From assembly GCA_900317985.1 (NCBI GenBank), contig ONJD01000011.1, positions 1 through 40,638 on the forward strand: a stretch of 40,638 bases of DNA. The letters run 5' to 3'. The stretch is from an uncultured Eubacteriales bacterium. GTDB taxonomy: Bacteria; Bacillota; Clostridia; Oscillospirales; Acutalibacteraceae. Positions within the stretch are counted from its first letter, which is position 1. Every line of letters begins with the position of its first letter. A model generated the notes under the pieces. That model saw only the letters and a program-made list of their open reading frames with translations. It was not told the origin of the DNA and did not search any database. Positions 31,233-37,918 of this stretch are shown piece after piece. The position numbers and the translations under genes were made by a program.

Positions 31233-32045
31233 ATGTCACTGGAACTCATTACCGCGATCGGCCGCTGGCTCCTTCCCGTGCTGGCAGGACTCATCCTGGT
31301 CAGCTGCGGCGGCGTCCTCATCCGGGGCAACCGGAAGACCGGCACCATCGGTTACGTCGTCAATGCCGCGAACGGAGACAGTATGGCTCTGCGGCAATTC
31401 GAGACTTCCATCGGACGAAGCAAACTCTGCGACATCGTCCTCAATTACAATACCGTGTCCCGTTTCCACGCCGTCATCGCCAGACGCGGCGGCAAGTGGA
31501 TCCTCTTCGACACCAACTCCAAGACCGGCACCTATGTCAACAAGGACCGCGTCGTGGAGAAGAAGCTCCTGGAGAACGGCGACACACTCATCTTCGGCAA
31601 CGCCATGTTCAAGTTCTACGAGGAGCTGCCGGAGGTCATCACGCCCAACTATTCGAACGCCTATGCCAAGCCGGAACAGAACGAGAAACAGTTCATGTAC
31701 GATGACCGGCGGACACCGGGCGACATCGTCATCCCGCAGATGGTCCGCGAGGCCGGCTGCAACCTCGAAAACTGCATCACCGGTGAAATCATGGAGATCG
31801 ACGACATGGACGAAGTCCTCATCGGCCGCAGCGAGGAGAGCCACATCCGCATCAACCGCCAGAGCGTGTCGAAATACCACGCCCTGGTGTCCCGGAATGC
31901 CCACGGCCGCTGGATGATCGAGGACCTCGACTCCGTCGCCGGCACCCTTCTAAATGGCGTCGAAGTCAACGAACCCACGCCGCTTCACGACTCCGACATC
32001 ATCGAAGTCTGCGGCTATACCATCAAATTCAACGACCCGAGATAA
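31233..32045 (+). CDS. Membrane protein with two FHA domains
   Basis: 270 residues. One N-terminal TM helix at about 7-26 is followed by two forkhead-associated domains. FHA1 has IGRSKLCDIVLNYNTVSRFHAVI and NSKTGTYVN; FHA2 has IGRSEESHIRINRQSVSKYHALV and DSVAGTLLNG. Each keeps the GRS, SxxH and Asn residues that bind phosphothreonine. FHA proteins dock Thr-phosphorylated partners, so a Ser/Thr kinase is expected elsewhere. The gene directly precedes rodA and PBP genes (12- and 17-bp gaps), like the FHA-rodA-pbpA arrangement of Actinobacteria. I start at ATG 31233, with GAGAGG 8 nt upstream; an in-frame GTG lies inside that site. Confidence 0.9.
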   Translation: MSLELITAIGRWLLPVLAGLILVSCGGVLIRGNRKTGTIGYVVNAANGDSMALRQFETSIGRSKLCDIVLNYNTVSRFHAVIARRGGKWILFDTNSKTGTYVNKDRVVEKKLLENGDTLIFGNAMFKFYEELPEVITPNYSNAYAKPEQNEKQFMYDDRRTPGDIVIPQMVREAGCNLENCITGEIMEIDDMDEVLIGRSEESHIRINRQSVSKYHALVSRNAHGRWMIEDLDSVAGTLLNGVEVNEPTPLHDSDIIEVCGYTIKFNDPR

Positions 32046-32057
32046 GGAGATGATAGT

Positions 32058-33275
32058 ATGAGCGGTCCCCGGTGGATCCCCACCATGCTGCTGATCACCG
32101 CCTTCCAGCTGATCTCCTTCGCTCAGGTCATCTTCGTGGAAGACGGCATCAACTACTTTGCCGCCACCATCCTGGCGATCTACCTCCTCATCGAGTGGGG
32201 CTGGTCGATCACCTCTTCTTTCGTGCTGCGCAAATCGAGTCCCGCCATCGAGTTCGTCGCGTTCTTCCTGACCGGCATCGGACTCGCGGTGGTCGCGAGC
32301 AAAGGCACGAGTTCTCTCTTCACCCAGTTCCTGGCGGTCGCCCTGGGCTTCGCGCTGTACGTCGCCCTCCTGTGGATGCTCGCCAACATCGACCGGGTGG
32401 AAAAATTCCAGGTGCCCATGGAAGTCATTGCCATCGGGCTCCTCGCCATCGGGCTCATATTCGCGTCGAACAAGAACGGCGCGTACAACTGGGTCCAGAT
32501 CGGCGGGTTCTCCTTCCAGCCGTCCGAGATCGTCAAGATCGCCTTCATTTTCGTCGGCGCCGCGACGCTGGAAAAGATCCAGACCACCAAACACATCACC
32601 CGCTACGCCATCTTCGCGGTCATCTGCATCGGGCTCCTGTTCCTCATGCGGGACCTCGGTACGGCACTCATATTCTTCTTCACGTTCGTCGTCCTCGGCT
32701 TCATGCGCTCGGGCGATGTACGGACCATCCTCTTCGTCATCCTCGCCGCCGGCATGGCCGCGGTCCTCGTCGTCCTCATCAAGAGGAACTACGTCATGAA
32801 CCGTTTCGCCACCTACCGGCACATCTGGGACACCCCGTACGGCAACGGCATGCAGCAGACCCGCGTGCTGACCTATTCGGTGTCCGGAGGACTCCTCGGA
32901 ATGGGGATCGGCAAGGGCAAACTGCGCAATGTCTTCGCCGCGGTCGAAGACCTCATCTTCGGCGTCGTCGCCGAGGAGTGGGGCCTCATCATCGCGTTCA
33001 TCGTGGCCCTTGCCTACATCGTCATCTTTGTCCACAGCGTCCGCAACGCCAAGGGCTCCCGAAGCGCGTTCTACTCCATCGCCTCTGTGGCGGCGGGTTC
33101 TCTGCTGATCTTCCAGGCGGCCCTCAACATCTTCGGTGTCACGGACCTTCTGCCCATGACCGGCGTCACCCTGCCCTTCGTGTCCCGCGGCGGTTCCAGT
33201 ACCATTTCCTGCTGGGGCCTCCTCGCGTTCATCAAGGCGGCAGACAACCGGACCTGGGCCGGACGGAAGTCCTGA
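32058..33275 (+). CDS. FtsW/RodA/SpoVE-family glycosyltransferase
   Basis: 405-residue polytopic protein of about ten TM helices, a SEDS peptidoglycan polymerase using lipid II. Hallmarks: the loop with RNYVMNRFATYRHIWDTPYGNGMQQTR, EDLIFGVVAEEWG with the essential acidic residue, and the C-terminal ALNIFGVTDLLPMTGVTLPFVSRGGSS. SEDS proteins work with a cognate class B PBP, which is the next gene, 17 bp downstream. Whether it serves elongation (RodA), division (FtsW) or sporulation (SpoVE) cannot be settled from the sequence; the pairing resembles actinobacterial RodA-PbpA. Confidence 0.94.
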   Translation: MSGPRWIPTMLLITAFQLISFAQVIFVEDGINYFAATILAIYLLIEWGWSITSSFVLRKSSPAIEFVAFFLTGIGLAVVASKGTSSLFTQFLAVALGFALYVALLWMLANIDRVEKFQVPMEVIAIGLLAIGLIFASNKNGAYNWVQIGGFSFQPSEIVKIAFIFVGAATLEKIQTTKHITRYAIFAVICIGLLFLMRDLGTALIFFFTFVVLGFMRSGDVRTILFVILAAGMAAVLVVLIKRNYVMNRFATYRHIWDTPYGNGMQQTRVLTYSVSGGLLGMGIGKGKLRNVFAAVEDLIFGVVAEEWGLIIAFIVALAYIVIFVHSVRNAKGSRSAFYSIASVAAGSLLIFQAALNIFGVTDLLPMTGVTLPFVSRGGSSTISCWGLLAFIKAADNRTWAGRKS

Positions 33276-33292
33276 GGAGGTGCGTGTAGTCT

Positions 33293-34654
33293 ATGAATCG
33301 AATCTTTAAACGGACCAAATGGATGTACCTGCTCGCTGTCGCGTTCCTCATCGGACTCGGCATCCTCGCCTTCCTGTTCGGAACGAACGCCCGCCAGTGG
33401 GTCATGCAGCCATACAACAAACACATCTATTCCTCGAGCGGCCTCGTGGGCGGCGCCACGCTCTACGACCGCAACGGCGACATCCTGGTGCAGACCGTCG
33501 ACGGCGACCGGAAGTACAACTCCAGTTCCACCGTCCGGAAAGCCACCCTGCACGTCGTCGGCGACGCCGAAGGATACATCTCCACCGGCGCGCAGACCGC
33601 ATTCGCGTCGCAGCTCACGGGCTACGACCTCATCAACGGTCTCTACTCCATGAAGGAGACGCCCCACGACCTGACGCTCACCATCGACGCCGGCCTGTCC
33701 GCCACCGCGTACAAGGCCGTCACCGAGAAGGGGTACGAACAGGGCTGTGTCGGTGTCTACAACTACAAGACCGGCGAAGTCCTCGTGGCCATGTCGCTCC
33801 CGACGTTCGACATCGAGCACAAGCCGAATATCGACACGTCGCAGAAGCGCTGGGACGCCGTCTACATGAACCGGTTCTTCAAAGGCCGGTACACGCCGGG
33901 TTCCACGTTCAAGGTCATTACGGCCGCGTCGGCCCTCGAGAACGTCGACAACATCATGGACCAGTCCTTCACCTGCAACGGCGCCTACACGGTCGTCCGG
34001 GGCAGCCAGGTCAAGTGTAACGGCGTCCACGGCAGAGTCACGTTCCGCCAGGCGCTGAACCAGTCCTGTAACTCGGCCTTCGCCGCCATCGCGGCCGCCG
34101 AGCTGACCAATGAACAGCTGACCGCGACCGCCGAGGAGTTCGGTTTCAACTCCACGGTCAACGTCAACGGCATCGAATGCGCCGACTCCACGTTCTCCCT
34201 CGAGGACGCCTACCCCATCGACCGGGGCTGGACCGGCATCGGCCAGGGCAAGACGATGCTGAACCCCTGCCATGAGATCACCATCATGGGCGCCATCGCG
34301 AACAAGACCGGCGCCACGCCGAACCCGACCCTCATCAAACGGTCGGTGAACATCGGCACCCTCAACTATGTCTCTTCGGACGTCGCGGCCCAGCTCGACA
34401 ACCTGCTGCGGTCCAACGTCACGAACTACTACTCCGACTCGAAGTTCCCGAACCTCCAGATGTGCGGCAAGACCGGTACCGCTCAGGTCTCCGGCGCCGA
34501 GCCCCACACCCTGTTCGTCGGGTACTCCCAGCGGGAGGACCTGCCCCTCGCCATCGTCGTCGTCCTCGAGAAGTCCGGCGGCTACGGTCTCACGAACTGC
34601 ATCCCGATCGCCAACACGATCATGCAGGACGCCCTCGACCGGTACGTTGGCTGA
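33293..34654 (+). CDS. Class B penicillin-binding protein (transpeptidase)
   Basis: 453 residues with one TM helix at about 11-31. Transpeptidase motifs: STFK with Ser204 and Lys207 (TPGSTFKVITA), SCN at 258-260 and KTG at 393-395 (MCGKTGTAQVSG). The N-terminal non-catalytic part is short (about 120 residues), making it shorter than typical PBP2 or FtsI and close to actinobacterial PbpA. It cross-links strands made by the SEDS partner just upstream. GGAGG lies upstream of the ATG. It is the last gene of the operon, with a terminator 20 bp later. Confidence 0.94.
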   Translation: MNRIFKRTKWMYLLAVAFLIGLGILAFLFGTNARQWVMQPYNKHIYSSSGLVGGATLYDRNGDILVQTVDGDRKYNSSSTVRKATLHVVGDAEGYISTGAQTAFASQLTGYDLINGLYSMKETPHDLTLTIDAGLSATAYKAVTEKGYEQGCVGVYNYKTGEVLVAMSLPTFDIEHKPNIDTSQKRWDAVYMNRFFKGRYTPGSTFKVITAASALENVDNIMDQSFTCNGAYTVVRGSQVKCNGVHGRVTFRQALNQSCNSAFAAIAAAELTNEQLTATAEEFGFNSTVNVNGIECADSTFSLEDAYPIDRGWTGIGQGKTMLNPCHEITIMGAIANKTGATPNPTLIKRSVNIGTLNYVSSDVAAQLDNLLRSNVTNYYSDSKFPNLQMCGKTGTAQVSGAEPHTLFVGYSQREDLPLAIVVVLEKSGGYGLTNCIPIANTIMQDALDRYVG

Positions 34655-34674
34655 GAAAAGTGAAACGACATACG

Positions 34675-34708
34675 AAAAGACCTCCGACAGTCTCGTCGGA
34701 GGTCTTTC
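34675..34708 (+). terminator. Terminator of the FHA-RodA-PBP operon
   Basis: AAAGACCTCCGAC pairs with GTCGGAGGTCTTT, followed by a short T-rich tract. Confidence 0.88.
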
Positions 34709-34731
34709 TGCTTTGGGAAGGAGGTTGTATT

Positions 34732-34776
34732 ATGGTTCTATGTCAAGGGAGATGTGTTTTGCTCAAGCCTCTGTAA
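34732..34776 (+). CDS. Possible 14-residue peptide, antisense to cysK 3' end
   Basis: Reads MVLCQGRCVLLKPL then TAA. Its support is a strong ribosome site, AAGGAGG, 6 nt before the ATG, which is better than most gene starts in the window. It has two Cys in a short basic-hydrophobic peptide. It begins 24 bp past the PBP terminator and overlaps the last 14 bases of cysK on the other strand. No separate promoter is visible. It could be a chance ribosome-site-like sequence. Confidence 0.3.
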   Translation: MVLCQGRCVLLKPL

Positions 34777-35698
34777 AGAGAGGAGTAGAGTAGTACCGGT
34801 CGCCGCTGTCGGGAAGGAGCGCGACGATGACTTTGCCGGCGTTCTCGGGTTTCTTCGCCTCTTCGATAGCGGCGGAGAGGGCGGCACCGGAGGAGATGCC
34901 GACCGAGATGCCCTCGGTCTTCGCGAGCAGTTTGGCGGCGGCGAAGGACTCTTCGCCGGTGGCGCGGTACACTTCGTCGTAGACGGACGTGTTGAGTGTC
35001 TCGGGGACGAACCCGGCGCCGATGCCCTGGATCTTATGGGCGCCCGCGCGGCCCTCGGACAGGACCGGGGAGTCGTCCGGCTCGACGGCGATGACCTTGA
35101 CGGAAGCCTTCTGCTCCTTCAGGTATTCGCCGGTGCCTGTGACAGTGCCGCCGGTGCCGACGCCGGCAATGAAGACGTCGACCGCGCCGTCGGTGTCTTG
35201 GAAGATCTCCGGACCGGTGGTGGCTTTATGGATGGCGGGGTTCGCCGGGTTGACGAACTGACCGGGGATGAAGCCGCCGGGGATCTCCGCCGCCAGCTCA
35301 TCCGCTTTGGCGATGGCGCCCTTCATGCCCTTCGCGCCTTCGGTCAGGACGATCTCCGCACCGTAGGATTTCAGGATGTTGCGGCGCTCCACGCTCATGG
35401 TCTCGGGCATCGTGAAGATGGCCCGGTAGCCCTTGGCAGCCGCGATGGCAGCGAGGCCGATGCCGGTGTTGCCGGAGGTCGGCTCGATAATGACGGAGCC
35501 CTCTTTCAGGAGACCCTTCGCCTCGGCGTCCTCGATCATCGCCTTCGCGATACGGTCCTTGACGCTTCCGGCCGGGTTGAAGTATTCGAGTTTGACGAGA
35601 AGGGTGGCCTTCAGGTCCAGTTCCTTTTCGATGTTGGTCACTTCGACCAGCGGGGTGTTACCGATGAGCTCGACAGCTCCTTTATAAATGTTTGCCAT
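34763..35698 (-). CDS. cysK: Cysteine synthase (O-acetylserine sulfhydrylase)
   Basis: 311 residues, fold type II PLP enzyme making cysteine from O-acetylserine and sulfide. PLP Lys47 lies in NPAGSVKDR. The substrate loop PTSGNTGIGLA and the phosphate-binding GVGTGGTVTGTG are intact. The C-terminal LPDSGDRYYSTPLF is typical. The ribosome site GAAGG lies 8 nt before the ATG. It follows metY in the same direction after a 60-bp gap containing a TATAAT, so it may have its own promoter. No cysE is in the window. Confidence 0.97.
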   Translation of the reverse strand: MANIYKGAVELIGNTPLVEVTNIEKELDLKATLLVKLEYFNPAGSVKDRIAKAMIEDAEAKGLLKEGSVIIEPTSGNTGIGLAAIAAAKGYRAIFTMPETMSVERRNILKSYGAEIVLTEGAKGMKGAIAKADELAAEIPGGFIPGQFVNPANPAIHKATTGPEIFQDTDGAVDVFIAGVGTGGTVTGTGEYLKEQKASVKVIAVEPDDSPVLSEGRAGAHKIQGIGAGFVPETLNTSVYDEVYRATGEESFAAAKLLAKTEGISVGISSGAALSAAIEEAKKPENAGKVIVALLPDSGDRYYSTPLFTEA

Positions 35699-35733
35699 GA
35701 CAGTTGCCTTCTTTCTGTATGTTTCAATTAACT

Positions 35734-35739
35734 ATTATA
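35734..35739 (-). promoter_or_regulatory. Candidate -10 box of cysK
   Basis: Minus-strand TATAAT, 35 bp before the cysK start, between metY and cysK. No good -35 is seen. GGTAAA, half of the metY/rrf2 operator-like motif, lies beside it on the minus strand. Confidence 0.4.
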
Positions 35740-35758
35740 ACGCGTTTACCGGTGCTTT

Positions 35759-37093
35759 TCAGTGTCTTTTGAAAAAGCCCTTTTTGGCCGGTGCTGCTTC
35801 TTCTTTCTTCGGCTGGATGGCCGCGAAGCCCTGTTCGAGGTCCGCGATGATGTCATCGATGTGCTCGGTGCCGATAGAGAGGCGGATGGTGCTCTGGTGG
35901 ATGTCCTGATCGTTCAGTTCCTCTTCGGTCAGCTGGGAGTGGGTCGTGGAGGCCGGGTGGATGACCAGGCTCTTGACGTCCGCGACGTTCGCGAGGAGCG
36001 AGAAGATGGACAGGTTGTCGATGAACGCCCAGGCTTCCTCTTTCCCGCCCTTGATGTCGAAGGTGAAGATGGAGGCGCCGCCGTTCGGGAAGTACTTCTC
36101 ATAGAGGTCGTGCTGCGGATGGTCCGGAAGCGAGGGGTGGTTGACCTTCTCGACCAGCGGATGGTTGTTCAGGTACTCGACGACCTTCTTCGTGTTCTCC
36201 GCGTGCCGCTCCAGGCGGAGAGACAGGGTCTCCACGCCTTGAAGGAGCAGGAACGCGTTAAACGGAGAGATGGCGGCGCCGGTGTCCCGCAGGAGGATGG
36301 CACGGATATACGTGACAAAGGCTGCGGGTCCGACTGCGTCGGCAAAGGAGATGCCGTGATAACTCGGGTTCGCGTCGGCGATCTGCGGATATTTGCCCGC
36401 GGCTTTCCAGTCGAACTTGCCGGACTCGACGATGACACCGCCGAGGGTCGTGCCGTGGCCGCCGAGGAACTTGGTGGCGGAGTGGACGACGATGTCGGCA
36501 CCGTGTTCGATGGGCCGGATGAGGTACGAGGTACCGAAGGTGTTGTCGATGACGAGCGGGATGCTGTGCGAATGAGCCAGCTCCGCGAGCGCCTCGATGT
36601 CCGGGATGTCGGAGTTCGGGTTGCCGAGGGTCTCGATGAAGATCGCTTTCGTATTGTCTTGGATGGCGGCCTTCACTTCGTCGAGGTCATGGATGTCCAC
36701 GAATGTCGTGGTGACCCCGTACTGCGGAAGCGTATGGGCCAGCAGGTTGAAGCTGCCGCCGTAAATGGTCTTCTGTGCGACGATGTGTCCGCCGTTCGCG
36801 GCCAGGGCCTCGATGGCGTAGGTGATGGCGGCTGCGCCGGAGGCGACCGCCAGGGCAGCGCTGCCGCCCTCGAGCGCGGCGACGCGCTCTTCGAAGACGC
36901 CCTGGGTGGAGTTCGTCAATCGCCCATAGATGTTGCCGGGGTCGGCAAGGCCGAAGCGGTCTGCCGCGTGCTGGCTGTTATGGAAGACATAGGATGTGGT
37001 CTGGTAGATGGGTACGGCGCGGGCATCGGTAGCCGGGTCCGCCTGCTCCTGGCCGACGTGGAGCTGCAGGGTCTCGAATTTATAGTTGCTCAT
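35759..37093 (-). CDS. metY: O-acetylhomoserine sulfhydrylase
   Basis: 444 residues, Cys/Met metabolism PLP enzyme (fold type I). PLP Lys208 lies in HSATKFLGGHGT. The N-terminus YKFETLQLHVGQEQADPATDARAVPIYQTTSYVF and the length above 430 favour O-acetylhomoserine sulfhydrylase over cystathionine enzymes (about 380). It makes homocysteine from O-acetylhomoserine and sulfide. The C-terminus has an extra KKEEAAPAKKGFFKRH tail. I start at ATG 37093, with AAGGAG upstream; an in-frame ATG 15 codons earlier lies before that ribosome site, at the promoter. It probably forms an operon with cysK. Confidence 0.93.
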   Translation of the reverse strand: MSNYKFETLQLHVGQEQADPATDARAVPIYQTTSYVFHNSQHAADRFGLADPGNIYGRLTNSTQGVFEERVAALEGGSAALAVASGAAAITYAIEALAANGGHIVAQKTIYGGSFNLLAHTLPQYGVTTTFVDIHDLDEVKAAIQDNTKAIFIETLGNPNSDIPDIEALAELAHSHSIPLVIDNTFGTSYLIRPIEHGADIVVHSATKFLGGHGTTLGGVIVESGKFDWKAAGKYPQIADANPSYHGISFADAVGPAAFVTYIRAILLRDTGAAISPFNAFLLLQGVETLSLRLERHAENTKKVVEYLNNHPLVEKVNHPSLPDHPQHDLYEKYFPNGGASIFTFDIKGGKEEAWAFIDNLSIFSLLANVADVKSLVIHPASTTHSQLTEEELNDQDIHQSTIRLSIGTEHIDDIIADLEQGFAAIQPKKEEAAPAKKGFFKRH

Positions 37094-37136
37094 GATGTTC
37101 TCTCCTTTTTGAACACGGGGGTGGTTTGTTGTGTGC

Positions 37137-37165
37137 ATTATATGCCCTTTTACCCACTATGTCAA
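37137..37165 (-). promoter_or_regulatory. Consensus promoter of metY
   Basis: Minus-strand TTGACA (complement 37160-37165), exactly 17 bp, TATAAT (complement 37137-37142): a perfect sigma-A consensus, so it probably needs repression. The operator-like sequence 37149-37170 covers the -35 and most of the spacer. Confidence 0.85.
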
Positions 37166-37170
37166 TAGGT
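37149..37170. promoter_or_regulatory. Operator-like site 1 (metY)
   Basis: TTTACCC, eight bases, AATAGGT. The identical half-sites at the same spacing occur at 37201-37222 over the regulator promoter, 52 bp away (about five helical turns). Probable Rrf2-regulator binding site. Confidence 0.55.
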
Positions 37171-37188
37171 TTTATGAAAGTTTTTTCC

Positions 37189-37218
37189 TTGCAACGCACA
37201 TTTACCCTGCGGTATAAT
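37189..37218 (+). promoter_or_regulatory. Promoter of the Rrf2-type regulator gene
   Basis: TTGCAA (37189-37194), 18 bp, TATAAT (37213-37218). Confidence 0.75.
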
Positions 37219-37222
37219 AGGT
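37201..37222. promoter_or_regulatory. Operator-like site 2 (regulator gene)
   Basis: TTTACCC, eight bases, AATAGGT, overlapping the -10 box, which suggests autoregulation. It is also the wider inverted repeat TTTACC...GGTAAA. Confidence 0.55.
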
Positions 37223-37249
37223 AAAACTTTGAAAACAGGCGGTGAAAGC

Positions 37250-37690
37250 ATGATTTCTACGAAAGGGCGTTATGCTCTGCGGGTCCTTCTGGACCTGGCC
37301 GAACACCGGGACAGCGTCAAACCGGTCCCGCTCAAAGATGTGGCGGAGCGGCAGGAGATCTCCAAGAAATACCTCGAGATCATCGTCAAGGAACTCGTGA
37401 ACGGCGGCTACGTCTCCGGCGTCAGCGGCAAAGGCGGCGGATACCGCCTCAAGTGCGACCCTGAGAAGACGACCGTCGGAGAAGTCCTGGAACTCATGGA
37501 AGGCACCCTCGCCCCGGTTGCCTGCCTCAACTGCAAGGAGCCGTACGACTGCGCGCGGCGCCCGTTCTGCAAGACCCTCCCCATGTGGAAGGAGTTCGAC
37601 TCCATGGTCCACGACTTCTTTTACGGAAAGACGCTCTCGGACCTCGTCGGGACCGACCCGGAAGCTGCCGGCGATTATTATGTGATTTAA
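37250..37690 (+). CDS. Rrf2/IscR-family regulator, probable cysteine-metabolism repressor
   Basis: 146 residues. The N-terminal winged helix (MISTKGRYALRVLLDLAEH and PLKDVAERQEISKKYLEIIVKEL) and GYVSGVSGKGGGYRL are diagnostic of Rrf2. Four cysteines follow at 92, 95, 101 and 107; 95, 101 and 107 have the C-x5-C-x5-C spacing of the IscR iron-sulfur site. Its position divergent from metY-cysK recalls CymR, the Rrf2 repressor of cysteine genes, but CymR is not known to bind a cluster. The start is ATG 37250 with GGCGGTGA upstream; an in-frame ATG seven codons earlier lies before that site. No isc or suf genes are nearby. Confidence 0.9.
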   Translation: MISTKGRYALRVLLDLAEHRDSVKPVPLKDVAERQEISKKYLEIIVKELVNGGYVSGVSGKGGGYRLKCDPEKTTVGEVLELMEGTLAPVACLNCKEPYDCARRPFCKTLPMWKEFDSMVHDFFYGKTLSDLVGTDPEAAGDYYVI

Positions 37691-37707
37691 ATTGTTATAG
37701 GTAAAAG

Positions 37708-37738
37708 AAAAAGGACTCTGTCTTCGCAGAGTCCTTTT
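37708..37738. terminator. Bidirectional terminator after the Rrf2-type gene
   Basis: AAAAGGACTCTG pairs with CAGAGTCCTTTT around a TCTTCG-like loop. It serves the regulator on plus and the dehydratase operon on minus. Confidence 0.9.
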
Positions 37739-37747
37739 GTATTTCGC

Positions 37748-37906
37748 TTACATGCGGTGGTCCCGCTCCATGTTGTCATAATGCTGCATGAGCGGTTTCT
37801 CGAGCAGCTTGACGAGTTTCGTGTCCAGATTGAACCAGTAGATGCAGACGACCGCCACAAAGAGGACGACCGCCGTGATGCATAAGCGTTTGAGCAGTTT
37901 CAACAT
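37748..37906 (-). CDS. 52-residue single-span membrane protein
   Basis: Starts MLKLLKRLCITAVVLFVAVV, continues CIYWFNLDTKLVKLLEKPL and ends MERDHRM. One hydrophobic helix (about 8-25) is preceded by a basic start; the outside or C-terminal part is amphipathic. AAGGAGG lies 7 nt before the ATG and overlaps the stop of the dehydratase gene upstream, so it is probably translated from the same transcript, which then ends at the terminator 10 bp on. Family unknown; it may assist membrane placement of the enzyme (inference). Confidence 0.7.
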   Translation of the reverse strand: MLKLLKRLCITAVVLFVAVVCIYWFNLDTKLVKLLEKPLMQHYDNMERDHRM

Positions 37907-37918
37907 TCCCGTTCCTCC

